DNA of 64,000 nt from an uncultured Devosia sp. (GCF_963517015.1 NZ_CAUQDV010000001.1:186001-250000), one strand, 5' to 3'; numbered from the stretch's first letter, positions 45,476-54,600 are shown. Made by a program: numbers and translations. The notes: generated from the letters alone by a model not told the origin.

Positions 45476-45489
45476 CTTGACAGTTCAAG
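45476..45489 (+). promoter_or_regulatory. Short palindrome before the HxlR gene, possible autoregulatory operator
   Basis: CTTGA-CAGT-TCAAG (45476-45489), 10 bp upstream of the ATG. A related ACTTGTCAAAGT lies about 60 bp further up. HxlR proteins bind such palindromes, but the site is short. Confidence 0.25.
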
Positions 45490-45498
45490 AGGTTCGCC

Positions 45499-45882
45499 AT
45501 GTCCATACTAGCCACATCCAGCCAGCATGATCTGACCGTGCTGACGGCGAAGAAGGGCAAGTGGACGCTGACGGTGATCACCCTGCTGCGTAACGAGACG
45601 CTGCGCTTCAATGAAATCAAGCGCGCGGGCGGCATATCGCAGAAGACGCTGACAGTCACATTGCGCGACCTGGAGCGGGACGGGTTCGTTACCCGCACCA
45701 TGTTTGCGACCATCCCGCCGCGTGTCGATTATGAACTGACCGAGATGGGCCGCGATCTCCTCGGCCTTGCCGACATGCTGCAGGCTTTTGCTGCGCGCAA
45801 TAGCGCCGGCGTCCTGGCAGCGCGGGAGCGGTTCGACGCCAGCGGCGGCGACCCGGTCGTGAAACTTATCCACGCCAGCTAG
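45499..45882 (+). CDS. HxlR-family transcriptional regulator
   Basis: 127-aa winged-helix protein: KKGKWTLTVITLLRNETLRFNEIKRA, then GGISQKTLTVTLRDLERDGFVTR (recognition helix) and YELTEMGRDLLGLADML, the standard HxlR pattern. It lacks the N-terminal sensing Cys of redox-active members. No divergently transcribed target adjoins it. The gene's end contains the TTATCC half of copy 6. Confidence 0.9.
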   Translation: MSILATSSQHDLTVLTAKKGKWTLTVITLLRNETLRFNEIKRAGGISQKTLTVTLRDLERDGFVTRTMFATIPPRVDYELTEMGRDLLGLADMLQAFAARNSAGVLAARERFDASGGDPVVKLIHAS

Positions 45883-45896
45883 ACCTGACGTAGACT
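45866..45896 (+). promoter_or_regulatory. TTATCC-N19-TAGACT element (copy 6)
   Basis: TTATCC (45866-45871, here TTATCCACG) and TAGACT (45891-45896). The first half lies in the last codons of the HxlR gene. The next plus-strand gene is 580 bp away; a transcript would run antisense to the small secreted-protein gene. Confidence 0.4.
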
Positions 45897-45944
45897 ACGG
45901 GCACCGCCGAGCGACCGGCGGCGCCGTTGTCCGGGGAGGCTAGA

Positions 45945-46220
45945 TTAGAACGTCACCTGCTCGAGCGAGCCGGGGGTGAAGAACTGCATGGACTGGCTGC
46001 CGTCTGCATCGGTGACATAGGCACGGATCAGGCCGCTCCAGTCTTCAACGTCGGTGGCATTGATGCCCTTCTGGTTGAGCTGGGCGACAACCGAATCCTG
46101 CATGAATTCGCGCATTTCGGTGGTGTTGTTTTCACCAAAGGCCGTATCGGCGAAGGCGGGGGCAGCGACGCCAACCATGGAGGCGGCGGCAACGAGGGCG
46201 ATAACAGTGTTCTTGATCAT
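45945..46220 (-). CDS. Small secreted protein (91 aa)
   Basis: Starts at ATG 46220 (AAGGAAC upstream). Residues 1-24 are a signal peptide (MIKNTVIALVAAASMVGVAA, cleaved after AFA). The mature ~67 aa is acidic with no Cys and ends in SQSMQFFTPGSLEQVTF. No family recognised. Its ribosome site is in a hairpin (46225-46247). An in-frame upstream start would remove the signal peptide and is rejected. Confidence 0.75.
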   Translation of the reverse strand: MIKNTVIALVAAASMVGVAAPAFADTAFGENNTTEMREFMQDSVVAQLNQKGINATDVEDWSGLIRAYVTDADGSQSMQFFTPGSLEQVTF

Positions 46221-46224
46221 TTCA

Positions 46225-46247
46225 GGTGTTCCTTTCGTTTGAACACC
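46225..46247 (-). promoter_or_regulatory. Hairpin over the ribosome site of the secreted-protein gene
   Basis: On the mRNA, GGTGTTC (46247-46241) pairs with GAACACC (46231-46225) across a 9-nt loop; the Shine-Dalgarno bases AAGGA lie at the loop/stem junction, five bases before the ATG at 46220 region. Confidence 0.4.
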
Positions 46248-46478
46248 CTGGAAATGAGCATGGTCTCCCAAGCCCTCAAGTGACGATTTCGATGAATCTC
46301 GCTCTTGACCTTTGTCTCGGAGCGCCCAGAGTTCTTTCAACGTTATCAAGTGTTTATGGCGCTACCCGGTTTCTTCCAAGACACTGTGTGACAAAGGTGT
46401 GACGATCCGGGAATCAAGGACTTTGTGGCGTCGGAACCAATGCGGCAGGCCCCGCTTATCCTTCAAAAGGAGATCGCC

Positions 46479-47144
46479 ATGCCCAGTCGCGTGCAGATTT
46501 TGAAGACGGAAATGGTCACGCATAATGTTCGGCATTATCGCGTCGAAAAGCCGAAGAATTTTCATTTCGGCCCTGGGCAGGCCACTGAAGCCAGCCTCGA
46601 CAAGCCGGATTGGGCCGACGAAAAGCGCCCGTTCACCTTCACGTCGCTGCCGGGCGAGCCGACGCTTGAGTTCACCATCAAGAGTTACCGCGACCATCCC
46701 GGCGTGACCAATGCGCTCTGGGGCTGCGAGGCGGGGGATCACCTGCTGTTGCGCGATGTCTGGGGCACGATCCAGTACAAGGGCCCGGGCACCTTCATTG
46801 CCGGTGGCGCGGGCGTCACGCCGTTCATTGCCATCCTGCGCAATCTCAATGCCAAGGGTGGACTCAAGGGCAATCACCTGATGGTCTCGAACCAAACGGA
46901 GAAAGACATCATCCTGCGCGACGAGTTCGAGGCGATGGATGGACTCGAAACGCTATGGACCGTGACTGGCGATGCAAAATCGAAATTGCCTCAGGAGCGG
47001 ATCGATGCCGATTTCCTGCGCAAGCATGTCACGGATTTCAGCCAGAACTTCTACCTTTGCGGGCCCGACGCCATGGTGGCGGACCTCCGTTCGGCACTGG
47101 AGGAACTGGGCGCGGATGTCTCTGCGGTCACCTGGGAGCAATAG
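46479..47144 (+). CDS. FNR-like flavin/NAD(P)H oxidoreductase
   Basis: 221 aa with an FAD-binding beta barrel (RPFTFTSLPGEPTLEFTIK: the RxYS/T-type FAD motif is RPFTFTS) and an NAD(P)-binding domain (FIAGGAGVTPFIAILRNL, then YLCGPDAMVADL). No 2Fe-2S cluster domain. ATG 46479 has AAAAGGAGA upstream. The partner is unknown; flavodoxin/ferredoxin reductase activity is likely. Confidence 0.9.
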   Translation: MPSRVQILKTEMVTHNVRHYRVEKPKNFHFGPGQATEASLDKPDWADEKRPFTFTSLPGEPTLEFTIKSYRDHPGVTNALWGCEAGDHLLLRDVWGTIQYKGPGTFIAGGAGVTPFIAILRNLNAKGGLKGNHLMVSNQTEKDIILRDEFEAMDGLETLWTVTGDAKSKLPQERIDADFLRKHVTDFSQNFYLCGPDAMVADLRSALEELGADVSAVTWEQ

Positions 47145-47150
47145 GTGGCC

Positions 47151-47179
47151 TTGCGACTTTCGGCAAAGCGGTCTATATA
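47151..47179 (+). promoter_or_regulatory. Sigma-70-type promoter of the rimP-nusA-infB operon
   Basis: TTGCGA (47151-47156), 17-bp spacer, TATATA (47174-47179), 75 bp before the rimP ATG. Confidence 0.55.
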
Positions 47180-47253
47180 GAGGCCAACATCTCTAGCAAG
47201 TTTGCAGAGTGGGAGCCGCCCGGCCCCGCTCTTTTTTGTTACCTAGGGGACCG

Positions 47254-47940
47254 ATGAGCTTCGACCTCACCGAACCACGCTATATTAAGGAAACGGGCCT
47301 CGAAGCCCGGATCGCCCGCATTGTCGAGCCCGTGGCCAATGGCCTGGGCTTTTCGCTGGTGCGCATCAAGGTCACTCAGGAAAATGGCTGCACGCTGCAG
47401 ATCATGGCCGAGGACGAGCATGGGCGTTTCACCATCGTCAATTGCGAAGCACTGAGCAAAGATCTCTCGCCGGTGCTCGACGTGGAAGATCCGATCGACC
47501 GCGAGTATCACCTGGAAGTCAGCTCGCCCGGTATCGACCGCCCGCTGGTGCGCCGCCGTGACTTTGCGGCCCATGTGGGTCACGAGGTCAAGATCGAGCT
47601 CGGCGACATGATCAATGGCCGCAAGCGTTTCCGTGGCTTCATCAAGGGTGTCGAGGACGATGCGGTGATCATCACCCTACCCGACGCCCCCGGTGGCACC
47701 GATCCCGACCATCGCCTGCTGTTCGTCAATCTGGCGGATGCAAAGCTGGTGATGACCGATGCCCTGATGGAAAAGGCGCGCCTCGACCAGGAAGCCCATC
47801 CCATCGACGACGACGAGACCGAAACGGTCGAGTTTGCCGAAGCCGATAACGACGACGACATTGCCGACGACCTCGATGCCGATACGGACGAGGACACGAC
47901 GGCAGAAGACCAAGACGATACCTCCAAGGAGTCCAACTAA
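47254..47940 (+). CDS. rimP: Ribosome maturation factor RimP
   Basis: 30S subunit assembly factor. 228 aa from ATG 47254 (AGGGGA upstream). The conserved two-domain body has VEPVANGLGFSLVRIKV and YHLEVSSPGIDRPLVRRRDF. Unlike most RimP (150-200 aa), the last ~45 residues are an acidic tail (mostly Asp/Glu/Thr). First gene of rimP-nusA-ylxR-infB, stopping directly at the nusA start. Confidence 0.95.
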   Translation: MSFDLTEPRYIKETGLEARIARIVEPVANGLGFSLVRIKVTQENGCTLQIMAEDEHGRFTIVNCEALSKDLSPVLDVEDPIDREYHLEVSSPGIDRPLVRRRDFAAHVGHEVKIELGDMINGRKRFRGFIKGVEDDAVIITLPDAPGGTDPDHRLLFVNLADAKLVMTDALMEKARLDQEAHPIDDDETETVEFAEADNDDDIADDLDADTDEDTTAEDQDDTSKESN

Positions 47941-49548
47941 ATGGCCGTTAGTGCGAACCGCCTCGAGCTGTTGCAGATCGCAGATGCCGTTGCCCGCGAA
48001 AAGTCGATCGACCGCATGGTCGTGATCGAGGCGATGCAGGACGCCATGGAAAAGGCCGCCAAGGGCCGCTACGGCGCGGAGACCGAGATCAAGGTCGAGA
48101 TCAACCCGCGTTCGGGCGAGACCCGCATGTGGCGCCTGCTGGAAATCGTCGACGCCGTCGAAGAGCCCAGCCGCCAGATCGAGCTCAAGTTCGCCCAGGC
48201 CAAGTCGCCCGAAGCCAAGGTTGGCGACTTCCTGACCGAGCCGCTGCCGCCGATGGAATTTGGTCGTATTGCCGCCCAGTCGGCCAAGCAGGTTATCGTC
48301 CAGAAGGTGCGCGATGCCGAGCGCGAGCGCATGTATGACGAATATTTCGGCCGCATCGGCGAGATCGTCAACGGTTCGGTCAAGCGCGTTGAATATGGCA
48401 ATGTGATCGTGGACCTGGGTCGTGGCGAAGCCATCATCCGCCGCGACGAGCTGATCCCGCGCGAGATGTTCCGCTATGGCGATCGCGTCCGCGCCTACGT
48501 CTATGACGTGCGCCGCGAACAGCGCGGCCCGCAGATTTTCCTCTCCCGCACGCATCCGCAGTTCATGGCAAAGCTGTTCATGCAGGAAGTGCCGGAAATC
48601 TATGATGGCGTGATCACCATCCGCTCGATCGCCCGTGACCCGGGTTCGCGCGCCAAAATCGCCGTGACCTCCAACGATAGCTCGATCGATCCGGTCGGCG
48701 CCTGCGTTGGTATGCGTGGTTCGCGCGTGCAGGCGGTGGTTGCCGAGTTGCAGGGCGAAAAGATCGACATCATCCCCTGGACCGACACGATTGCCGACCT
48801 CGTCGTTTCCGCACTGCAGCCGGCCGATGTGGCCAAGGTGGTGCTGGACGAGCAGGCCGAGCGTATCGAAGTCGTGGTTCCCGACGAACAGCTGTCGCTG
48901 GCCATCGGTCGTCGCGGCCAGAATGTGCGTCTTGCCTCGCAGCTGATCGGCTGGGATATCGACATCCTGACCGAGCAGGAAGAGAGCGAGCGCCGCCAGA
49001 AGGAATTCACCGAACGCTCGACCCTGTTCATGCAGGCCCTTGACGTGGACGAGATGGTTGCCCAGCTATTGGCTTCGGAAGGCTTCTCCTCGGTCGAGGA
49101 ACTGGCCTATATCGACGCCAATGAAATTGCTTCGATCGAAGGCTTCGACGAAGAAACTGCCGGCGAAATCCAGAACCGCGCTGCCGAATATCTGGCAGAG
49201 ATCGATCGTGCCCATGACGAAGAGCGCAAGAAGCTCGGCGTCGAGGACGAACTCTATGAAATCCCCGGTCTCAATGCCGCCATGCTGGTTGCCCTGGGCA
49301 AGGATGGCGTCAAGTCGGTGGAAGACTTTGCCGGCTGTGCTTCTGACGATCTGATCGGCTGGAGTGAGCGCAAGGACGGCGAGACCAAGCGTTTCGAAGG
49401 CACGTTCAAGGACTTCCCCGTTTCCCGCGAGGAAGCCGAAGACATGATCCTGCAGGCCCGTCTCAAGGCTGGCTGGATCAGTGAAGACGAGCTGCCTGTC
49501 GAAGCCGGCGATGAAGAAATCGCCGCTGAAGACGAGGCAACGGCTTAG
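47941..49548 (+). CDS. nusA: Transcription termination/antitermination factor NusA
   Basis: 535 aa. N-terminal RNAP-binding domain, an S1 domain (VKRVEYGNVIVDLGRGEA), two KH domains (DPVGACVGMRGSRVQAVVAEL and LSLAIGRRGQNVRLASQLIG), then C-terminal helical repeats. Typical alphaproteobacterial length. It starts right after the rimP stop. Confidence 0.97.
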   Translation: MAVSANRLELLQIADAVAREKSIDRMVVIEAMQDAMEKAAKGRYGAETEIKVEINPRSGETRMWRLLEIVDAVEEPSRQIELKFAQAKSPEAKVGDFLTEPLPPMEFGRIAAQSAKQVIVQKVRDAERERMYDEYFGRIGEIVNGSVKRVEYGNVIVDLGRGEAIIRRDELIPREMFRYGDRVRAYVYDVRREQRGPQIFLSRTHPQFMAKLFMQEVPEIYDGVITIRSIARDPGSRAKIAVTSNDSSIDPVGACVGMRGSRVQAVVAELQGEKIDIIPWTDTIADLVVSALQPADVAKVVLDEQAERIEVVVPDEQLSLAIGRRGQNVRLASQLIGWDIDILTEQEESERRQKEFTERSTLFMQALDVDEMVAQLLASEGFSSVEELAYIDANEIASIEGFDEETAGEIQNRAAEYLAEIDRAHDEERKKLGVEDELYEIPGLNAAMLVALGKDGVKSVEDFAGCASDDLIGWSERKDGETKRFEGTFKDFPVSREEAEDMILQARLKAGWISEDELPVEAGDEEIAAEDEATA

Positions 49549-49571
49549 GCCGTTTCGGAGCGAGGGACCAG

Positions 49572-50273
49572 ATGGCCCGGCGCGAAGAAACGACACGGAT
49601 GTGTGCTCTGACACGGGCTGAGAAGTCCGTGGGGGAGCTGATCCGCTTCGTGCTCGGCCCGGACGATGTCCTGGTGCCCGACACGGATGCCAAGGCGGAA
49701 GGCCGCGGCGTTTGGATCAGCCTCAGCAGAGAGCTGGTCGCCGAGGCCGTGAAGAAAAAGGTCTTTGCGCGCAGCCTCAAGACCGAGGTCAAGCTGCCCG
49801 ACGACCTGCCCGGCCTGACGCAGGCGCGGCTCGAGGGGCGCTATCTCAATGCGCTCAGCATGGCGCGCAAGGCGGGCCAGCTGACCTTTGGCGCCACCAA
49901 GGTTCGGGCGCTGATCGATACCGGCGACCTGATCGCGCTGATCACCGCCACTGACGCTGCCGCAGACGGCCGCAGCAAGATGGTGGGGCCGCTCAAGGCG
50001 CTGCATTACGCCGCGGAAGAAGAAGAAATCGACGGGTTCGAGGTGCCACATTTCGAATTGCTCTCTTCAGAGCAAATGGGTTTGGCACTTGGACTTGAAA
50101 ATGTGATACATGCTGCCCTAACGAGAGGGGCAGCAGCCCAATCGGCAGTGGAAAAGGCCCGCAGACTGGCCCTTTTCATCGCCAAACCGACGGAAACGAA
50201 CACCGACCGCCCCGCGGTAGACGGTGATCTTTTGCCCGAGGCCACCGACGAAAGACGCGAGATACATGGCTGA
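49572..50273 (+). CDS. RNA-binding protein, YlxR (DUF448) plus L7Ae-like domain
   Basis: 233 aa. Residues 1-90 are a DUF448/YlxR domain (TRMCALTRAEKSVGELIRFVLG, GRGVWISLSRE). Residues ~100-200 have an L7Ae/L30e-like fold (NALSMARKAGQLTFGATKVRALI). In alphaproteobacteria both occur as one protein between nusA and infB. YlxR proteins bind nucleoid DNA or RNase P. Its 3' end overlaps infB by 8 bp. Confidence 0.93.
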   Translation: MARREETTRMCALTRAEKSVGELIRFVLGPDDVLVPDTDAKAEGRGVWISLSRELVAEAVKKKVFARSLKTEVKLPDDLPGLTQARLEGRYLNALSMARKAGQLTFGATKVRALIDTGDLIALITATDAAADGRSKMVGPLKALHYAAEEEEIDGFEVPHFELLSSEQMGLALGLENVIHAALTRGAAAQSAVEKARRLALFIAKPTETNTDRPAVDGDLLPEATDERREIHG

Positions 50274-53148
50274 TAACGACGACAAGCGCACCGACGACAC
50301 TGGCGCGAAGAAGACTCTGACATTGAAGGGCGGACCCGGCATGGCCAACCGTCCCGGCATGTCGCGTGGGCCTTCGCGATCGACAGTGGTTGTCGAGAAG
50401 CGCACGCGCCTGGTTCCCAAGCCCAATGCGCCGAGTGCTCCGCACCGTCCGCAAAGCGCATCGGGTGCCCCGTCGCAGGGCCAGCGCCCATCCGGCGGAC
50501 GTCCGGCACAGCAGCAGCGTGCGCCGCTCGGATTGAGCGCAGCCGAGGCGGAAGCCCGCCGTCAGGCCCTGGCCATGGCTGGTGCTCGCGCCGCAGAAGA
50601 TCAGGAACGCTTTGCCGCTGAAGAAGCGCGCCGCATGGAAGATGATGCGCGCCGTCGTCAGGTCCGTGAAGAAGCCGAACGCGCCGAGGCCGAGCGCCGC
50701 GAAGCCGAACAGGCTCCGACGCCTGTTGCCGAAGCAGCACCAGCGGCAACCGCGCCGGAAGCGCCAGTTGCTGCTGCCGCTCCTGAAGCTGCGGCACCTG
50801 CCGCCGAGCCCTCAGCACCGGCAGACGAGCCGCGTCAGCCCTATGTTCCGGCATCGCAGCGCAATCCTGGCCCGACCAGTGTGCGCATTGCTGCCGGCCG
50901 TCCTGGCCAGCCGCCGCGTCCGCCACGCACCGAACGCCCGAGCAATACCCGCCCGGAAAGCGAACGCGGTGCCAATGCCTATATCAAGCCGGGTGCCGCC
51001 GGCGCTCCGGGCGCCCGTCCGGGTGCTCCGGGTGCCCGTCCCTCGGGTACCGCTGGCCGCCCGGCTGGCGAACGTCGTCCGGCCGGTGCCGGCATGGCGC
51101 CGATCGGCAATGTGCCGCCCGCACCGCCCAGCGAGGCCGATGGCCGTCGCACCCGTACCGGCGCACCTCAGGTTCGCCCGACGACCGAAGCGGAAATGGA
51201 AAATGCCCGTCGCGCATCGCGTGCAACGCCGGAGCGTCCGACCCGCAAGGTGGATGACGGTTCTGCGCGTGGTCGCCTGACGGTTTCAACTGCCACGACG
51301 GAAAACGATCGCGATCGCGGTCCGTCGCTGGCCGCCATGCGCCGCCGTCGCGACAAGAAGATGGGCCGCAACCAGCAAGATGCGCCCAAGCTCAGCCGCG
51401 AAGTCATCATTCCGGAAGTCATCACGGTTGCCGAACTGGCCAACCGCATGGCCGAACGCTCCGTCACCGTCATCAAGATGCTGATGCAGCAGGGCACGAT
51501 GGCAACGATCAACGATGTGGTCGATGCCGATACGGCCGAGCTGATCGCGACAGAGCTGGGCCATACGGTCAAGCGCGTGTCCGATGCTGACGTGGAAGAA
51601 GGCCTGTTCGATATCGCTTCGGACGACAAGGCAGAGGATCTGACCGATCGCGCGCCGGTCGTGACCATCATGGGTCACGTCGACCACGGCAAGACCTCGC
51701 TGCTTGATGCGATCCGCGAAGCCAACGTGGTTTCGGGTGAAGCCGGTGGCATCACCCAGCATATCGGCGCCTATCAGGTCGAGAAGAAGGGCCAGAAGAT
51801 CACCTTCCTCGATACCCCGGGCCACGAGGCGTTCACCGCCATGCGTGCCCGCGGTGCCCAGGCAACCGATATTGCGGTTCTGGTGGTGGCAGCGGACGAC
51901 GGCGTGATGCCGCAGACGATCGAATCCATCAAGCATGCCAAGGCTGCTGGTGTTCCGATCATCGTGGCCATCAACAAGATGGACAAGCCGGAAGCCAATC
52001 CGACCCGCGTACGCACCGAGCTGCTGCAGCACGAAGTGTTCGTGGAAACCATGGGCGGCGATGTGCTGGACGTGGAAGTGTCGGCCAAGACCCAGGCCGG
52101 TCTCGACAAGCTGCTCGAAACCATCCTGCTGCAGGCTGAAGTGCTCGAACTGCGCGTGGCCCGTGACGGTCGCGCCGAAGGTATCGTGGTTGAAGCCAAG
52201 CTCGATCGCGGCCGCGGTGCCGTGGCAACGGTGCTCGTGCAGCGTGGCACTCTGGCCATCGGCGACATCCTAGTCGCCGGTACCGAGTTTGCTCGCGTTC
52301 GCGCCCTGATCAACGACAAGGGCGAGCAGGTCAAGGAAGCCGGTCCTTCGGTTCCCGTGGAAGTGCTCGGCTTTACCGGCGTGCCCAATGCCGGCGATCG
52401 CTTCTCGGTCGTCGAGACCGAAGCCCGTGCCCGCGAAGTCACCGAATATCGTCAGCGCGCCATCCGTGAAAAGACGGCCGGCGGCGGTGCAACCAGCCTC
52501 GAGCAGATGATGAATCAGCTCAAGATCGCCGGGATTTCCAAGTTCCCGCTGATCATCAAGGGCGACGTGCAGGGCTCGGTGGAAGCGATCGTTGCTTCGC
52601 TCAACAAGCTCTCGACCGACGAAGTGTCGGCACAGATCCTGTTCTCGGGCGTGGGTGGTATCACCGAATCCGACGTGACCCTGGCTTCGGCATCGAATGC
52701 CATCGTCATCGGCTTCAACGTCCGTGCCAACAAGCAGGCGACCGACCTTGCGACCCGCGACGGCATCGAAATCCGCTATTACAACATCATCTACGACCTC
52801 GTGGATGACGTGAAGAATGCGATGAGCGGTCTGCTCAAGCCGGAACGCCGCGAAACCTTCATCGGTTACGCCCAGATCCTCGAAGTCTTCCAGATCACCA
52901 AGGTCGGCAAGGTTGCCGGTTGCCGTGTCACCGAAGGCATCGTGGAACGTGGTGCCGGCGTCCGCCTGCTGCGCGACAACGTCGTCATCCACGAAGGCAA
53001 GCTCAAGACGCTCAAGCGCTTCAAGGATGAAGTCAAGGACGTGCAGATGGGCCAGGAATGCGGCATGGCCTTCGAAAATTACGAAGACATCCGCGCCGAC
53101 GACGTCATCGAATGCTTCCGCGTCGAGACGGTGCAGCGCTCGCTGTAA
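50266..53148 (+). CDS. infB: Translation initiation factor IF-2
   Basis: 960 aa from ATG 50266. The first ~350 residues are low-complexity, Ala/Pro/Arg/Glu-rich (typical of rhizobial IF-2). GTPase motifs follow: GHVDHGKT near 471, DTPGHEAFT, NKMDKP. Domains II-IV complete the C-terminal half. It recruits fMet-tRNA to the 30S subunit. Closed by a terminator at 53169, so rbfA and truB, its usual followers, are not in this operon. Confidence 0.98.
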   Translation: MADNDDKRTDDTGAKKTLTLKGGPGMANRPGMSRGPSRSTVVVEKRTRLVPKPNAPSAPHRPQSASGAPSQGQRPSGGRPAQQQRAPLGLSAAEAEARRQALAMAGARAAEDQERFAAEEARRMEDDARRRQVREEAERAEAERREAEQAPTPVAEAAPAATAPEAPVAAAAPEAAAPAAEPSAPADEPRQPYVPASQRNPGPTSVRIAAGRPGQPPRPPRTERPSNTRPESERGANAYIKPGAAGAPGARPGAPGARPSGTAGRPAGERRPAGAGMAPIGNVPPAPPSEADGRRTRTGAPQVRPTTEAEMENARRASRATPERPTRKVDDGSARGRLTVSTATTENDRDRGPSLAAMRRRRDKKMGRNQQDAPKLSREVIIPEVITVAELANRMAERSVTVIKMLMQQGTMATINDVVDADTAELIATELGHTVKRVSDADVEEGLFDIASDDKAEDLTDRAPVVTIMGHVDHGKTSLLDAIREANVVSGEAGGITQHIGAYQVEKKGQKITFLDTPGHEAFTAMRARGAQATDIAVLVVAADDGVMPQTIESIKHAKAAGVPIIVAINKMDKPEANPTRVRTELLQHEVFVETMGGDVLDVEVSAKTQAGLDKLLETILLQAEVLELRVARDGRAEGIVVEAKLDRGRGAVATVLVQRGTLAIGDILVAGTEFARVRALINDKGEQVKEAGPSVPVEVLGFTGVPNAGDRFSVVETEARAREVTEYRQRAIREKTAGGGATSLEQMMNQLKIAGISKFPLIIKGDVQGSVEAIVASLNKLSTDEVSAQILFSGVGGITESDVTLASASNAIVIGFNVRANKQATDLATRDGIEIRYYNIIYDLVDDVKNAMSGLLKPERRETFIGYAQILEVFQITKVGKVAGCRVTEGIVERGAGVRLLRDNVVIHEGKLKTLKRFKDEVKDVQMGQECGMAFENYEDIRADDVIECFRVETVQRSL

Positions 53149-53168
53149 GAGCCGAAAGAAGATCGATC

Positions 53169-53202
53169 AAAGGGCGTGGCGCGAGCTGCGCCCTTTTTGT
53201 TT
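53169..53202 (+). terminator. Rho-independent terminator of infB
   Basis: AAAGGGCG (53169-53176) pairs with CGCCCTTT (53189-53196), then TTTTGTTT. Confidence 0.9.
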
Positions 53203-53209
53203 GCGCAAG

Positions 53210-53240
53210 TTATCCCCCTGCAGATTCAATCTGCTAGCAT
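53210..53240 (+). promoter_or_regulatory. TTATCC-N19-TAGCAT element (copy 7)
   Basis: TTATCC (53210-53215) and TAGCAT (53235-53240), 31 bp before the TTG start of the YcxB-like gene, leaving room for its GGAG ribosome site at 53261. Confidence 0.55.
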
Positions 53241-53271
53241 TGGCCCAACAAAGATTGATTGGAGCCAATGC

Positions 53272-53868
53272 TTGTCCGGGAACAGCCAGATCAACCTGAC
53301 CTATAGGGTCGACATCAATGACTTGTTCGAGGCCAGCATGTCGCTGCGGACGCGGCGCTATCGAGCCTTGGATCGACTCAAGCTCAATGTGGTGGTGTTC
53401 GGCACCATGGTTGTGGGCGGGCTATTGGCGGCTCTGGGCGGCTTTACCAGTAGCGCAATCGTCGACGGGCTGAGCCCTTTCCCAGTCGCCTTGATCCTTC
53501 TGGGCTTGCTGGCGATATTCTATGCCCGGGTGGTTTCACCCTGGACGCTGAGGCAGTCGGCACAGATGATCGGACAGGCGCGGGTGCCAGGCCCCATGCA
53601 GTTCTCTAGTGATGAGACCGGCATGCGTTGGGTCGACAAGGATATCGATTTTCACCTCAACTGGGGCGGCGTCGAGGCCATCTATTGCACCTCGAAGGCC
53701 TTGGCCTTCATGAGCGGCGCCGTGGCGCTGGTGCTGCCCTTTTCGGCCTTTCCGGACAGTGAGGCGCGGCGAGCCTTCCTGCTTATGGCGCTGGAACGTA
53801 TTCCTGCGGAAGCGGCTGAGACCAGCCGCAGAGACAAGTCGGTGGTCGCAGCGCTCTCCGCAAAATAG
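53272..53868 (+). CDS. YcxB-like membrane protein
   Basis: 198 aa from TTG 53272 (GGAG 7 nt upstream). Two membrane helices (about 38-60 and 68-90) precede a C-terminal domain of YcxB type: INWGGVEAIYCTSKALAFM-like core and VLPFSAFPDSEARRAFLLMA. Function unknown. An upstream in-frame extension crosses the infB terminator and is rejected. Confidence 0.75.
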   Translation: MSGNSQINLTYRVDINDLFEASMSLRTRRYRALDRLKLNVVVFGTMVVGGLLAALGGFTSSAIVDGLSPFPVALILLGLLAIFYARVVSPWTLRQSAQMIGQARVPGPMQFSSDETGMRWVDKDIDFHLNWGGVEAIYCTSKALAFMSGAVALVLPFSAFPDSEARRAFLLMALERIPAEAAETSRRDKSVVAALSAK

Positions 53869-53871
53869 GAA

Positions 53872-53901
53872 GGCCCATTCCTTGCGGAACGGGCCTCTTG
53901 T
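53872..53901 (+). terminator. Terminator after the YcxB-like gene
   Basis: GGCCCATTCC (53872-53881) pairs with GGAACGGGCC (53886-53895, one mismatch), loop TTGC, then TCTTGTTG. Confidence 0.75.
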
Positions 53902-53952
53902 TGCCGGAAGCGGCTGACTACGATGGACCGCAGCCGGCAATAGGGTTGGTGA

Positions 53953-54600
53953 TCAGTTGATCACGACAACGCGGGCGCCGGTCGGGACGCGGGCGTAAAG
54001 ATCGATAATGTCCTGATTCATCAGGCGGATACAGCCGGACGAGACATTGGTGCCGATCGTATAGGGTTCGGTCGTGCCATGCAGGCGGAACAGCGTGTCA
54101 CGGCCGCCCTTGTAGAGATAGAGGGCGCGCGGTCCGAGCGGATTGGTCGGGCCGCCTTCGAGGCCGCCGGCATAGGGGCCGTAGCGGTCGGGCTCACGGG
54201 CGATCATCGACTTGGTCGGGGTCCAGCGGGGCCATTCGGCCTTGCGGCCAACGGTAGCTGTACCACGGAACACCAGGGCTTCGGTCTTGCCGACGCCGAC
54301 GCCGTAGCGCAGGGCACGGCCGCCTTCGAGAACTAGGTAGAGGAAGCGGTTGGGCGTATCGACCACGATGGTACCGGGACGCTCGGTGGTGCTGTAAGGC
54401 ACTTCCTGGCGCCAGTATTGCGGATCGACGCGGCGCAGGTCCATGGCAGCCACGGGGAACTTCTCGTTCAGCATGGCGCCGTACATGGCCTGATAATAGG
54501 GGTCGATGCGGGGCTCCTGGACCGTTGGCGTACGGGTGGAGGAGCAAGCGGCCAGCGCAACAGCAGGCAGGCCAATCATGAACAAGCGACGAGAGAGCAA
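53953..54600 (-). CDS. L,D-transpeptidase (YkuD family) lipoprotein
   Basis: 215 aa from TTG 54600 (AGGA 6 nt upstream). The N-terminus is a lipoprotein signal (LSRRLFMIGLPAVALAACSS with lipobox LAAC). The YkuD catalytic motif is HGTTEP...SSGCIRLMNQDI, with Cys and His in the expected places. It makes 3-3 crosslinks or attaches proteins to peptidoglycan. An in-frame TTG at 54645 would add 15 residues before the signal peptide. Confidence 0.9.
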   Translation of the reverse strand: MLSRRLFMIGLPAVALAACSSTRTPTVQEPRIDPYYQAMYGAMLNEKFPVAAMDLRRVDPQYWRQEVPYSTTERPGTIVVDTPNRFLYLVLEGGRALRYGVGVGKTEALVFRGTATVGRKAEWPRWTPTKSMIAREPDRYGPYAGGLEGGPTNPLGPRALYLYKGGRDTLFRLHGTTEPYTIGTNVSSGCIRLMNQDIIDLYARVPTGARVVVIN

